A DNA stretch of 13,052 nt. Origin: an uncultured Coprococcus sp. (lineage in GTDB: Bacteria; Bacillota_A; Clostridia; Lachnospirales; Lachnospiraceae). Of this stretch, positions 1-5,826 are shown one piece after another (position 1 is the stretch's first letter; the number at the start of each line of letters is the position of its first letter). Below the pieces are notes generated by a model. That model ran no database searches. It saw only the letters and a program-made list of their open reading frames with translations, and was not told where the DNA came from. The position numbers and the translations under genes are program-made. Where the stretch lies: the NCBI GenBank assembly GCA_900767685.1, contig CAAGAB010000289.1:1-13052 (forward strand). Direction: 5' to 3'.

Positions 1-35
1 CTCCTACGTAAACTTTATATTTCATGGTGTGAAGT
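1..35 (-). CDS. Possible 5' end of a leftward gene, truncated by the window edge
   Basis: An ATG at 33-35 (minus strand) opens a frame that stays open to the window edge and reads MKYKVYVG. A leftward promoter candidate lies about 30 bp upstream, and a weak purine-rich stretch (GGGGA) lies 9 nt before the ATG. Eleven codons are too few to name a family or prove coding. The well-formed promoters upstream are the main reason to list it. A GTG in the same frame further upstream is an alternative start. Confidence 0.4.
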
Positions 36-65
36 CCCCGTGAAGTCTCCACACGCGCTAGACTG

Positions 66-93
66 ATTATAACATATATGTCAACATTAGCAA
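66..93 (-). promoter_or_regulatory. Leftward sigma-A-type promoter, proximal
   Basis: On the minus strand a perfect -10 box TATAAT (66-71) carries the extended -10 TGT directly upstream. Sixteen bp further is TTGCTA (88-93), four of six matches to the -35 consensus. The transcript would start near 59 and run off the left edge, about 25 nt before the candidate ATG at 35. A TTGACA also lies 7 bp from the -10, too close to act with it. Confidence 0.55.
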
Positions 94-110
94 ACTCTTT
101 TTTCTATATT

Positions 111-131
111 TTGTGTATATCTTGTGTATAT
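111..131. repeat. Two tandem copies of a 10-bp box at 11-bp spacing
   Basis: TTGTGTATAT occurs at 111-120 and again at 122-131, an exact repeat with an 11-bp period, so both copies face the same side of the helix. The pair sits 18 bp upstream of the -35 of the leftward proximal promoter. Direct repeats of one helical turn at such a place are typical of OmpR/PhoB-family response-regulator sites. No known consensus is matched, and the region is AT-rich. Confidence 0.4.
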
Positions 132-183
132 TACGACCCATTTTTACATATATTTAAATTTTGATTATTTTCTTCTGTGAGCC

Positions 184-211
184 ATTATTTTTTCTCCATG
201 CTTTCTGTCAA
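184..211 (-). promoter_or_regulatory. Leftward sigma-A-type promoter, distal
   Basis: The minus strand has a perfect TTGACA (206-211), a 16-bp spacer, and AATAAT (184-189), five of six matches to the -10 consensus. Transcription would start near 177 and read toward the left edge through the tandem repeat and the proximal promoter. A 19-bp palindrome lies 8 bp upstream of this -35 box, an activator-like position. Confidence 0.45.
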
Positions 212-219
212 TGTTCGTA

Positions 220-238
220 TTTAAACATAATGTTTAAA
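220..238. promoter_or_regulatory. Perfect 19-bp palindrome, candidate operator
   Basis: TTTAAACATAATGTTTAAA is a perfect inverted repeat: two 9-bp arms around one central base. It lies in the non-coding region upstream of the distal leftward promoter, with its centre near -52 of the predicted start site. The shape fits a dimeric helix-turn-helix regulator site. It has no T-tract and is too AT-rich to be a terminator. The regulator is unknown. Confidence 0.4.
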
Positions 239-343
239 CCTCAAAATGCTCTGGACATTTGAGCTCATAGCCTTATGTTGTTTACATCGATGTTCAGCCT
301 GCATCTAATAACAATCCATCTTGTGCCTTTCACAATCCCGCCA

Positions 344-380
344 TAAAAAACATAGGCTGCGGAAATCTCCGCAGCCTATG
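344..380 (-). terminator. Rho-independent terminator of the glyS-ectB transcript
   Basis: A perfect 12-bp GC-rich stem (351-362 with 369-380) closes a 6-nt loop. On the minus strand it is followed at once by six Ts (345-350). It lies 100 bp after the ectB stop codon and is the first strong terminator leftward of glyS, so glyS and ectB may share it. Confidence 0.9.
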
Positions 381-388
381 CCTAACTA

Positions 389-410
389 TATATCATGTCG
401 CCTATCGGCT
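389..410 (-). repeat. Intergenic repeat copy 1
   Basis: This 22-bp segment matches 7619-7640 at 20 of 22 positions. On the minus strand the shared core is GCCGAYAGGCGAYATGAT. This copy lies between the ectB stop and its terminator. It contains a TGn-TATA stretch that resembles an extended -10 box, but the terminator immediately downstream makes a working promoter here unlikely. It may be a small dispersed intergenic repeat. Confidence 0.45.
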
Positions 411-479
411 TCATGTGGATATTCACATTATATCAGTCTTGCGCAATTACAACTGTCACAATGCTCATTAAATTACAAA

Positions 480-1724
480 TTACTCACCATCAATAGCTGC
501 CTTGAGAATATCAAGACCAGCGATAAGATCCTCATCAGAGATGATAAGTGGTGGCATGATCTTGATGACTGCATTGTCACGACCTGCTCTCTCTATTACA
601 AGGCCCTTCTTGAAAGCTCTTGCTGTGATGGCACCTGCTGTTGCATCATCCTTAACCTCTACGCCCCAGAGGAGTCCGATACCACGTGTTGCAATTACAT
701 TTGGATCGCCATCTATATTCTTCTCAAGATACTCTCTAACTATCTCGCCCTTACGTCTTGTCTCTGCCTCGATGTTGTTGTCAAGCATGAACTCAAGTCC
801 TGCCTTTGCAGCTACCATTGAGAGCTGGATTCCACGGAATGTACCTGAATGCTCACCCGGCTTCCAGAGATCATACTCTGGCTTGAACATTGCAAGTCCC
901 ATAGGGAATGGGTATCCGCCGATTGACTTTGAAAGTGAGAACATATCAGGCTTGATTCCTGCTCTCTCAAATGAGAAGAATGTACCTGTTCTTGCACAAC
1001 CAACCTGTACGTCATCAACAACCATAAGGATGTCGTTCTTATCACAGAACTCACGGAGTGCCTTGAGGTACTCTACTGAGAATACATTTACACCACCATC
1101 TGCCTGTACTGTCTCGATAAAGATTGCTGCAGGCTTCTCAACACCTGAGTGATCGTCATCAAGAAGTGTCTGCATGAACTTGATCGTATCAAGCTCTGGG
1201 AACATGTAAGGAGCTGGAATGTGGTATACGTTGTCAAGTCCAACGCCTGCTCCTGCACGGCTTGCAGCATCACTTGTAAGTGATATTGAACCAAGTGTCA
1301 TACCATGGAAGCATCCCATGTATGCCCAGATCATCTCTCTCTTCTTAACCTTACGCGCAAGCTTTAAGAGTGACTCAACGGCATTTGTTCCTGTAGGACC
1401 TGCAAACATGATCTTGTAATCAAGTCCTCTAGGCTCAAGAACCTTTTTCTCAAAAAACTCGATGAATTCAGCTTTTGGTGCTGTCATCATATCAAGAGAA
1501 TGCATGATTCCATCGCTCTGGATGTAATCGATAACCTTCTCCTTTATATAATCATTGTTATGACCATAGTTCAGCGCGCCTGCTCCTGCGAAGAAGTCTA
1601 TATACTCCTTACCATTCTCGTCATACATCTTGGCTCCCTTGGCCTTTGTAAATATCTCTGGGAAACTTCTGCTGTACGATCTTACATTTGCCTCGTATTC
1701 TGAAAATAACTCTTTACTATGCAT
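480..1724 (-). CDS. ectB: Diaminobutyrate--2-oxoglutarate aminotransferase (EctB-like)
   Basis: A class III PLP aminotransferase of 414 aa. EctB enzymes interconvert L-aspartate 4-semialdehyde and L-2,4-diaminobutyrate, with glutamate as amino donor, in the cytoplasm. EctB-type signatures are clear: FFAGAGALNYGHNN (44-57), a GPTGTNAVE cofactor-phosphate loop (109-117), the PLP-pyridine aspartate in VVDDVQ (235-240), the Schiff-base lysine K266 in SLSKSIGGY, and PGEHSGTFRG (289-298). Length is normal for the family. The ATG follows AGGAGG by 7 nt. It lies 53 bp after glyS on the same strand, with no strong promoter between, so co-transcription is likely. No ectA or ectC is in the window, so the product may feed something other than ectoine, such as a DAB-containing peptide, siderophore or polyamine. 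Other omega-amino acid substrates are possible. Confidence 0.88.
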   Translation of the reverse strand: MHSKELFSEYEANVRSYSRSFPEIFTKAKGAKMYDENGKEYIDFFAGAGALNYGHNNDYIKEKVIDYIQSDGIMHSLDMMTAPKAEFIEFFEKKVLEPRGLDYKIMFAGPTGTNAVESLLKLARKVKKREMIWAYMGCFHGMTLGSISLTSDAASRAGAGVGLDNVYHIPAPYMFPELDTIKFMQTLLDDDHSGVEKPAAIFIETVQADGGVNVFSVEYLKALREFCDKNDILMVVDDVQVGCARTGTFFSFERAGIKPDMFSLSKSIGGYPFPMGLAMFKPEYDLWKPGEHSGTFRGIQLSMVAAKAGLEFMLDNNIEAETRRKGEIVREYLEKNIDGDPNVIATRGIGLLWGVEVKDDATAGAITARAFKKGLVIERAGRDNAVIKIMPPLIISDEDLIAGLDILKAAIDGE

Positions 1725-1777
1725 CTTAATGCCTCCTGTAATTCAGTGTCCCGTATTATCTCCGGTCACACCATCAA

Positions 1778-3175
1778 TTAATATTCAAATTTCTTCTCAA
1801 AGTAAGCCTTCAGATCTTCAATCTTGACTCTCTCCTGCTCCATGGTATCTCTGTCACGAACTGTGACTGCTCCATCCTCAACAGAATCGAAATCATATGT
1901 TACACAGAACGGTGTTCCTATCTCATCCTGTCTTCTATATCTCTTACCTATGTTGCCTCTGTCATCGAACTCACAGTTATAATACTTTGAAAGCTCTGCA
2001 TAAATCTTCTCTGCACCCTCGTTGAGCTTCTTGGAAAGTGGAAGCACACCGATCTTAACCGGTGCAAGCTGTGGGTGGAAATGAAGGACTGTACGGATGT
2101 CTGGCTTCTCCTCTGTTCCGATGTTCTCCTCGTCATATGCAGCACACAGGAATGCCAGTGTAACACGGTCAGCACCAAGTGATGGCTCGATTACATATGG
2201 AATGTACTTCTCCTTTGTCTCGTCATCGAAGTACTCCATGGACTCTCCTGATGTATTCTGGTGCTGTGTCAGATCGTAATCTGTTCTGTCAGCGATTCCC
2301 CAGAGCTCTCCCCATCCAAATGGGAATAAATACTCGATATCAGTTGTTCCCTTGGAGTAGAAACAAAGCTCCTCAGGTGAATGGTCACGGGCTCTCATCT
2401 CATCATCCTTGATTCCGAGATCCTTGAGCCAGTTGATACAGAAGCTTCTCCAGTACTCAAACCACTCCATATCTGTACCCGGCTTGCAGAAGAACTCAAG
2501 CTCCATCTGCTCGAACTCTCTTGTTCTGAATGTGAAGTTACCAGGTGTTATCTCATTTCTAAATGACTTTCCTATCTGACCGATTCCAAATGGAACCTTC
2601 TTTCTTGAAGTTCTCTGTACATTCTTGAAGTTGACAAATATACCCTGTGCTGTCTCCGGTCTCAGGTATACAGTGTTCTTAGCATCCTCTGTTACACCCT
2701 GGAATGTCTTGAACATAAGGTTGAACTGTCTGATACCTGTGAAGTTGTGCTTTCCACATGTCGGACAGCAGATATTGTTCTTCTCAACGTACTCTTCCAT
2801 CTGCTCATTGCTCCATCCGTCTACTGCGCCCTCTGGAACAACTCCGTTCTCAGCCATAAAATCCTCTATAAGTTTATCTGCACGGAATCTCTCATGACAC
2901 TCTTTGCAATCCATAAGAGGATCAGCAAATCCCCCAAGGTGGCCTGAAGCAACCCATGTCTGTGGGTTCATAAGGATAGCACAGTCAACTCCTACATTGT
3001 AAGGGTTCTCCTGGATGAATTTCTTCCACCATGCCCTCTTAACGTTGTTCTTGAGTTCAACTCCGAGATTACCATAGTCCCATGTATTTGCGAGACCACC
3101 GTAAATCTCTGAACCTGGATAAACAAATCCTCTGCTCTTTGCCAATGCAACGATCTTGTCTAATGTCTTTTCCAT
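1778..3175 (-). CDS. glyS: Glycyl-tRNA synthetase, class II, single-chain alpha2 type
   Basis: This 465-aa cytoplasmic enzyme charges tRNA-Gly with glycine using ATP. Class II landmarks are in order: the family N-terminus [14 protein letters not shown] (14-27), [10 protein letters not shown] (171-180), motif 2 around [19 protein letters not shown] (205-223), motif 3 EPSLGADR (330-337), and the anticodon-binding domain from about 375. The insertion domain has cysteine pairs CKEC (90-93) and CCPTC (136-140), which may bind zinc. The ATG at 3175 is chosen because GGAGGA lies 5 nt upstream. The frame is open for 27 more codons, but these run through the promoter candidate and look non-family. No T-box leader is visible. 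In many Firmicutes glyS directly follows recO; here two other genes intervene. Confidence 0.96.
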   Translation of the reverse strand: MEKTLDKIVALAKSRGFVYPGSEIYGGLANTWDYGNLGVELKNNVKRAWWKKFIQENPYNVGVDCAILMNPQTWVASGHLGGFADPLMDCKECHERFRADKLIEDFMAENGVVPEGAVDGWSNEQMEEYVEKNNICCPTCGKHNFTGIRQFNLMFKTFQGVTEDAKNTVYLRPETAQGIFVNFKNVQRTSRKKVPFGIGQIGKSFRNEITPGNFTFRTREFEQMELEFFCKPGTDMEWFEYWRSFCINWLKDLGIKDDEMRARDHSPEELCFYSKGTTDIEYLFPFGWGELWGIADRTDYDLTQHQNTSGESMEYFDDETKEKYIPYVIEPSLGADRVTLAFLCAAYDEENIGTEEKPDIRTVLHFHPQLAPVKIGVLPLSKKLNEGAEKIYAELSKYYNCEFDDRGNIGKRYRRQDEIGTPFCVTYDFDSVEDGAVTVRDRDTMEQERVKIEDLKAYFEKKFEY

Positions 3176-3180
3176 CGTAA

Positions 3181-3186
3181 TCCTCC
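3181..3186 (-). promoter_or_regulatory. Ribosome binding site fixing the glyS start
   Basis: GGAGGA on the minus strand is 5 nt from the ATG at 3175. It supports the shorter glyS start over the upstream ATG at 3256. Confidence 0.75.
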
Positions 3187-3229
3187 AAATCATATTCGAA
3201 TTTGCATTTTTTCGCTCTATCCGCCTTAT

Positions 3230-3256
3230 TTTATACTCATTCAAATATTTTTGCAA
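3230..3256 (-). promoter_or_regulatory. Candidate promoter of glyS
   Basis: TTGCAA (3251-3256) and TATAAA (3230-3235) on the minus strand are separated by 15 bp, slightly short of optimal. A start site near 3223 would leave a leader of about 48 nt before glyS. It is the best-placed candidate in the short leftward leader. Confidence 0.4.
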
Positions 3257-3261
3257 GGTTC

Positions 3262-3312
3262 ACGGCATATTTTGTAATATTATTTATACAAAGCTACTAT
3301 AATTTGTGCCGT
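3262..3312. repeat. Nested inverted repeats between the divergent glyS and mocR genes
   Basis: ACGGCA (3262-3267) and TGCCGT (3307-3312) form an inverted pair around an inner inverted pair TTTGTA (3271-3276) and TACAAA (3287-3292). A TATAAT (3298-3303) lies inside. The arms could be half-sites of a regulator or simply chance in AT-rich DNA. No T-tract supports a terminator. Confidence 0.25.
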
Positions 3313-3339
3313 CAGACATCACCTTATGACTTCTTCTTA

Positions 3340-3368
3340 TTGCTTACTCGCTATGACTCTTGTATAAT
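3340..3368 (+). promoter_or_regulatory. Candidate distal promoter of the MocR-type gene
   Basis: TTGCTT (3340-3345), a 17-bp spacer, and a perfect TATAAT (3363-3368). It would give a leader of roughly 150 nt that includes the phased repeats at 3397-3492. A second candidate lies closer to the gene. Confidence 0.4.
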
Positions 3369-3396
3369 AGCACTGGATTGGTTCTTTCTAAAGCTC

Positions 3397-3492
3397 CAAT
3401 TTCAAGTATTTTTATGGTGTCAATTTACAGTATTGGAATATGAACAAATCAAGTAATACGCAAATATCCAATGATACAACGTATTTTTAACG
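3397..3492. repeat. Phased 24-bp direct repeats upstream of the MocR-type gene
   Basis: CAATTTCAAGTATT (3397-3410) and CAATTTACAGTATT (3421-3434) match at 12 of 14 positions and start 24 bp apart. The same 24-bp phase continues weakly with CAAATCAAG at 3445 and CAATGATAC at 3469, each starting with CAA. The first two copies are a real repeat; the last two may be chance. GabR, the best-studied MocR-family regulator, binds direct repeats in its promoter region, so this array is a candidate autoregulatory operator. Confidence 0.4.
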
Positions 3493-3500
3493 CTTATAAT
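3471..3500 (+). promoter_or_regulatory. Candidate proximal promoter of the MocR-type gene
   Basis: A perfect TATAAT (3495-3500) is preceded at 18 bp by ATGATA (3471-3476), four of six matches. Transcription would begin near 3507, only about 15 nt before the chosen ATG at 3522. The box overlaps the more upstream in-frame ATGs at 3471 and 3501, which argues against them as starts. An inverted pair AATACG (3455-3460) and CGTATT (3480-3485) spans the -35 region. Confidence 0.4.
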
Positions 3501-3521
3501 ATGCAGGAAAGGAACACGGAA

Positions 3522-4928
3522 ATGATATCAATAGACAAGACCTCCGATAAGTCTCTATACGAACAATTATATGAACAGATGAAATCTGAGATACTTAATG
3601 AGCACTATGCTGCAGGTGAAAAGCTACCTGCAACAAGGCAACTCGCCGCCGAACATAAGCTGAGCCGCAACACAGTAGTATCTGCTTACAACCAGCTTGA
3701 ACTTGAAGGATATATACGCTCAGTGACAGGCTCCGGCTACTACGTTGAGAACATCACCGCATTTTCTCCGGACAAAAAGCCAGGCCAAAGCCACAATATA
3801 CAGCATTCTTCCAGACAATCAGGAAAGACATTTGACTACACATTCAGCTACGGCAATCTGGACTACAACTGCTATCACTCCAGGGCATGGCGCAAATGTC
3901 TCACGAACGCCTGGGATATGATATCCATGGCCGATACCGCATCCTACCAGATGTCTCAGGGCAGCTACACCCTCCGCAGACTTATCACCGAATACCTGTA
4001 CATGTCAAGAGGAGTAAACTGCACACCGGAACAGATCATTCTCACAAGCGGTCACCAGAGATCCATAGATATAATCACTCACATATTCAGTCCGTCAGAT
4101 TATTCATTTGCCATGGAGGATCCTGGCTACAACGGAACATGGGAGATCATCAGCCAGAGCCCTTTCAGGATCATTCCAATCCCGCTTGAGGATGATGGAG
4201 TGTCCATAGAACACATACAACGTCTTAGGGACACTCTGCTATATGTAACGCCATCCCACCAATTTCCGATGGGGAGCATACTGCCAATCAGAAAAAGACT
4301 TGAACTCATAGAGTGGGCTGCTCAGTCAGAAAGTTACATCATCGAGGATGATTACGACAGTGAACTCCGATACCAGAGCAGACCGATCCCATCCTTGCAG
4401 TCCATCGATAACAGCGGCCGCACTATATATCTTGGAACTTTCTCCAAGTCCATGTCGCCGGATCTTAGGATATCATATATGGTACTCCCTGAGAATCTGA
4501 TGAAAGACTACAGCTCCAGATATTCACATACCAACTGTACGGTTCCTACCGTTCTGCAGCTTGCTCTTATTGAATTTATTCAGAGCGGAAATTATCAGCG
4601 TCACATAGGCGCAATGAAGAATCACTATAAGAAAAAACATGATTATATACTTAATTATGTGAAACAGAATCTGGAAGATGATGTCATCATGTACGGCGCT
4701 GGAGCGGGTCTGCACTTTGTAGCAGAGATAAAGAACTCCTATCTCACCCAGTCCGAACTCATATCTGCCTTTGAGCAGAAAGGCATACGAATCTTCTCCA
4801 CAGAACCATTCTGGATAAGAAAGAATCTCTGTCCTGAGAACCAGCTTCTGTTTGGTTTCAGCGCCATACCATATGAAAAACTTCCCGGCGCGATGGAGTC
4901 TTTTTCAAAAATCATTTATTCTATTTAA
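3522..4928 (+). CDS. MocR/GabR-family PLP-dependent transcriptional regulator
   Basis: This 468-aa protein joins a GntR-type winged helix-turn-helix (about 8-75, with PATRQLAAEHKLSRNTVVSA at 37-56) to a fold-type I aminotransferase-like domain (about 105-468). Cofactor-site landmarks are intact: TPSHQFPMG (243-251), EDDYDSELRY (275-284), and GTFSKSMSPDLR (305-316) with K309 as the predicted Schiff-base lysine. Members use bound PLP to sense amines or amino acids rather than to catalyse full transamination, and often control a divergent neighbour and themselves. The ATG at 3522 is preferred: AAAGGA lies 8 nt upstream and the wHTH begins at once. An ATG at 3471 would add 17 residues. It is divergent from glyS-ectB, and its target is unknown. 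PdxR, GabR, TauR and EnuR belong to this family, so family assignment is firm but ligand is not. Confidence 0.92.
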   Translation: MISIDKTSDKSLYEQLYEQMKSEILNEHYAAGEKLPATRQLAAEHKLSRNTVVSAYNQLELEGYIRSVTGSGYYVENITAFSPDKKPGQSHNIQHSSRQSGKTFDYTFSYGNLDYNCYHSRAWRKCLTNAWDMISMADTASYQMSQGSYTLRRLITEYLYMSRGVNCTPEQIILTSGHQRSIDIITHIFSPSDYSFAMEDPGYNGTWEIISQSPFRIIPIPLEDDGVSIEHIQRLRDTLLYVTPSHQFPMGSILPIRKRLELIEWAAQSESYIIEDDYDSELRYQSRPIPSLQSIDNSGRTIYLGTFSKSMSPDLRISYMVLPENLMKDYSSRYSHTNCTVPTVLQLALIEFIQSGNYQRHIGAMKNHYKKKHDYILNYVKQNLEDDVIMYGAGAGLHFVAEIKNSYLTQSELISAFEQKGIRIFSTEPFWIRKNLCPENQLLFGFSAIPYEKLPGAMESFSKIIYSI

Positions 4929-4932
4929 AAAT

Positions 4933-4980
4933 AAAAAGTGCGGTTCTTACTTACAATAAGAAAAGCACCGCACTTTTTTT
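4933..4980. terminator. Bidirectional terminator between convergent genes
   Basis: A 12-bp stem AAAAAGTGCGGT (4933-4944) pairs with 4967-4978. An inner TTCTTA/TAAGAA stem (4944-4949 with 4957-4962, sharing base 4944) can form in the loop. T-tracts follow in both directions: eight Ts at 4973-4980 rightward, and Ts from 4933-4937 leftward. It ends the MocR-type gene (+) and the AT-rich membrane gene (-). The T-tract overlaps the stop codon of the latter. Confidence 0.88.
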
Positions 4981-5707
4981 AATTTATTTTTTCCTTTATA
5001 AATGAAACAACATCCTTGTTTTTCTCCATAATCTCAAGATCCTGTTTCATCTCTTCTATTGTCCACCACTTGTATCTTGTTCCATCAATTTCAAACTCAT
5101 TACACAACATATCTGAAGGAAAATCTAATATTTTGCCTCTATATAAACTGTGTTGATACACTTTCTGCACCTTATCTCTCTCAGAAAATTTAGGTTGGAT
5201 ACGAGTTGTTATATACTTTAAGCTTATACTATCTCTGTTAACCTTCAACTTATTCGACAATCTTTGTATTATATTCTCTTCATTATCATAATCTGTTGTT
5301 GAAAAGCTAAAGAAAAACCAACACTTCCATATCTCATCATAGTATAATAAAAATTTATTTGAAAATTCTTCAAAATCATCTTTTATTGCTATAAGTGAAA
5401 ACCTGTGAAATATCTCATTTAAATTTTCGATATCATACAAAAGCTTATTATGATCATACTTTAATTTACAACTCTTTATAAGTCTGTAAAAACCATATAC
5501 AATAAGATTTACTGCAATAACCCAAGCCAGAGTCTGTATAACTAAAGGATTTATACCAAATACTGATTTAAAATCACTACATAGCAAAGATACAATATAG
5601 AGGATTGCCGTTATCAATATATCTATCCCTTCTTTTGGATGCTTGATATATTCTCTTTTTTGCTCAAGAAGCAACTTGAGTTTTATTTTATCAATAAGCA
5701 TTTTCAT
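4979..5707 (-). CDS. Two-TM membrane protein with a degenerate Nudix-like C-terminal domain, hypothetical
   Basis: This 242-aa protein is not recognised with certainty. A basic N-terminus (1-27) is followed by two hydrophobic segments (about 28-45 and 55-77), then a cytoplasmic region. Residues about 103-242 resemble a Nudix fold: HRFSLIAIKD, NKFLLYYDEIWKCWFFFSF, a helix DNEENIIQRLSNKLKV (141-156) where the Nudix box should be, VYQHSLYRG (183-191), and a C-terminal RYKWWTIEEMKQD plus helix. The helix lacks the catalytic RE..EE glutamates, so hydrolysis is unlikely and a ligand-sensing role is more plausible. From memory the layout recalls SMODS-associated Nudix (Sa_NUDIX) and 2TM effectors of nucleotide-signal defence systems. 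No cyclase gene adjoins it. ATG at 5707 follows AGAGGA; an upstream in-frame TTG is less likely. Sampled stretches are about 17-37% GC, far below recO, which suggests transfer. Confidence 0.72.
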   Translation of the reverse strand: MKMLIDKIKLKLLLEQKREYIKHPKEGIDILITAILYIVSLLCSDFKSVFGINPLVIQTLAWVIAVNLIVYGFYRLIKSCKLKYDHNKLLYDIENLNEIFHRFSLIAIKDDFEEFSNKFLLYYDEIWKCWFFFSFSTTDYDNEENIIQRLSNKLKVNRDSISLKYITTRIQPKFSERDKVQKVYQHSLYRGKILDFPSDMLCNEFEIDGTRYKWWTIEEMKQDLEIMEKNKDVVSFIKEKIN

Positions 5708-5716
5708 CAAACAATA

Positions 5717-5722
5717 TCCTCT
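5717..5722 (-). promoter_or_regulatory. Ribosome binding site fixing the start of the AT-rich membrane gene
   Basis: AGAGGA on the minus strand is 9 nt from the ATG at 5707. The in-frame TTG at 5725 would overlap this site and has no Shine-Dalgarno of its own. Confidence 0.55.
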
Positions 5723-5761
5723 CAAAATAAAAACGTTCTAATACATACAAAAATATATCCG

Positions 5762-5790
5762 ATTATACAATGTATATTCAAATAAATCAA
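5762..5790 (-). promoter_or_regulatory. Promoter of the AT-rich membrane gene
   Basis: TTGATT (5785-5790), exactly 17 bp, and a perfect TATAAT (5762-5767) on the minus strand. The predicted start near 5755 leaves a leader of about 48 nt. It lies after the recO stop, so the gene can be expressed independently of the era-recO transcript. No strong terminator separates recO from it. Confidence 0.65.
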
Positions 5791-5826
5791 CTTTATTCAA
5801 TTCATACATAAAATGAAACATGTGAA

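Noticed and set aside
66..87. TTGACA and TATAAT 7 bp apart on the minus strand as one promoter
   Set aside because: The spacing is far too short for one polymerase; TTGCTA at 16 bp is the better partner.
321..821. Plus-strand open frame of 166 codons opposite ectB
   Set aside because: It runs antisense to a well-conserved aminotransferase and across its terminator, is rich in Cys/Leu with no recognisable domain, and has no convincing ribosome binding site.
1725..1777. Separate promoter for ectB
   Set aside because: A GATAAT is present, but the nearest TTGATG is only 11 bp away and no other -35 fits; read-through from glyS is simpler.
3176..3256. 27-residue N-terminal extension of GlyRS
   Set aside because: The family starts near [20 protein letters not shown] fits the ATG at 3175, and the extension runs through a promoter candidate.
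3176..3470. T-box riboswitch upstream of glyS
   Set aside because: Glycyl-tRNA synthetase genes often have one, but the leftward leader is short and no conserved TGGNACCGCG antiterminator sequence or terminator is visible.
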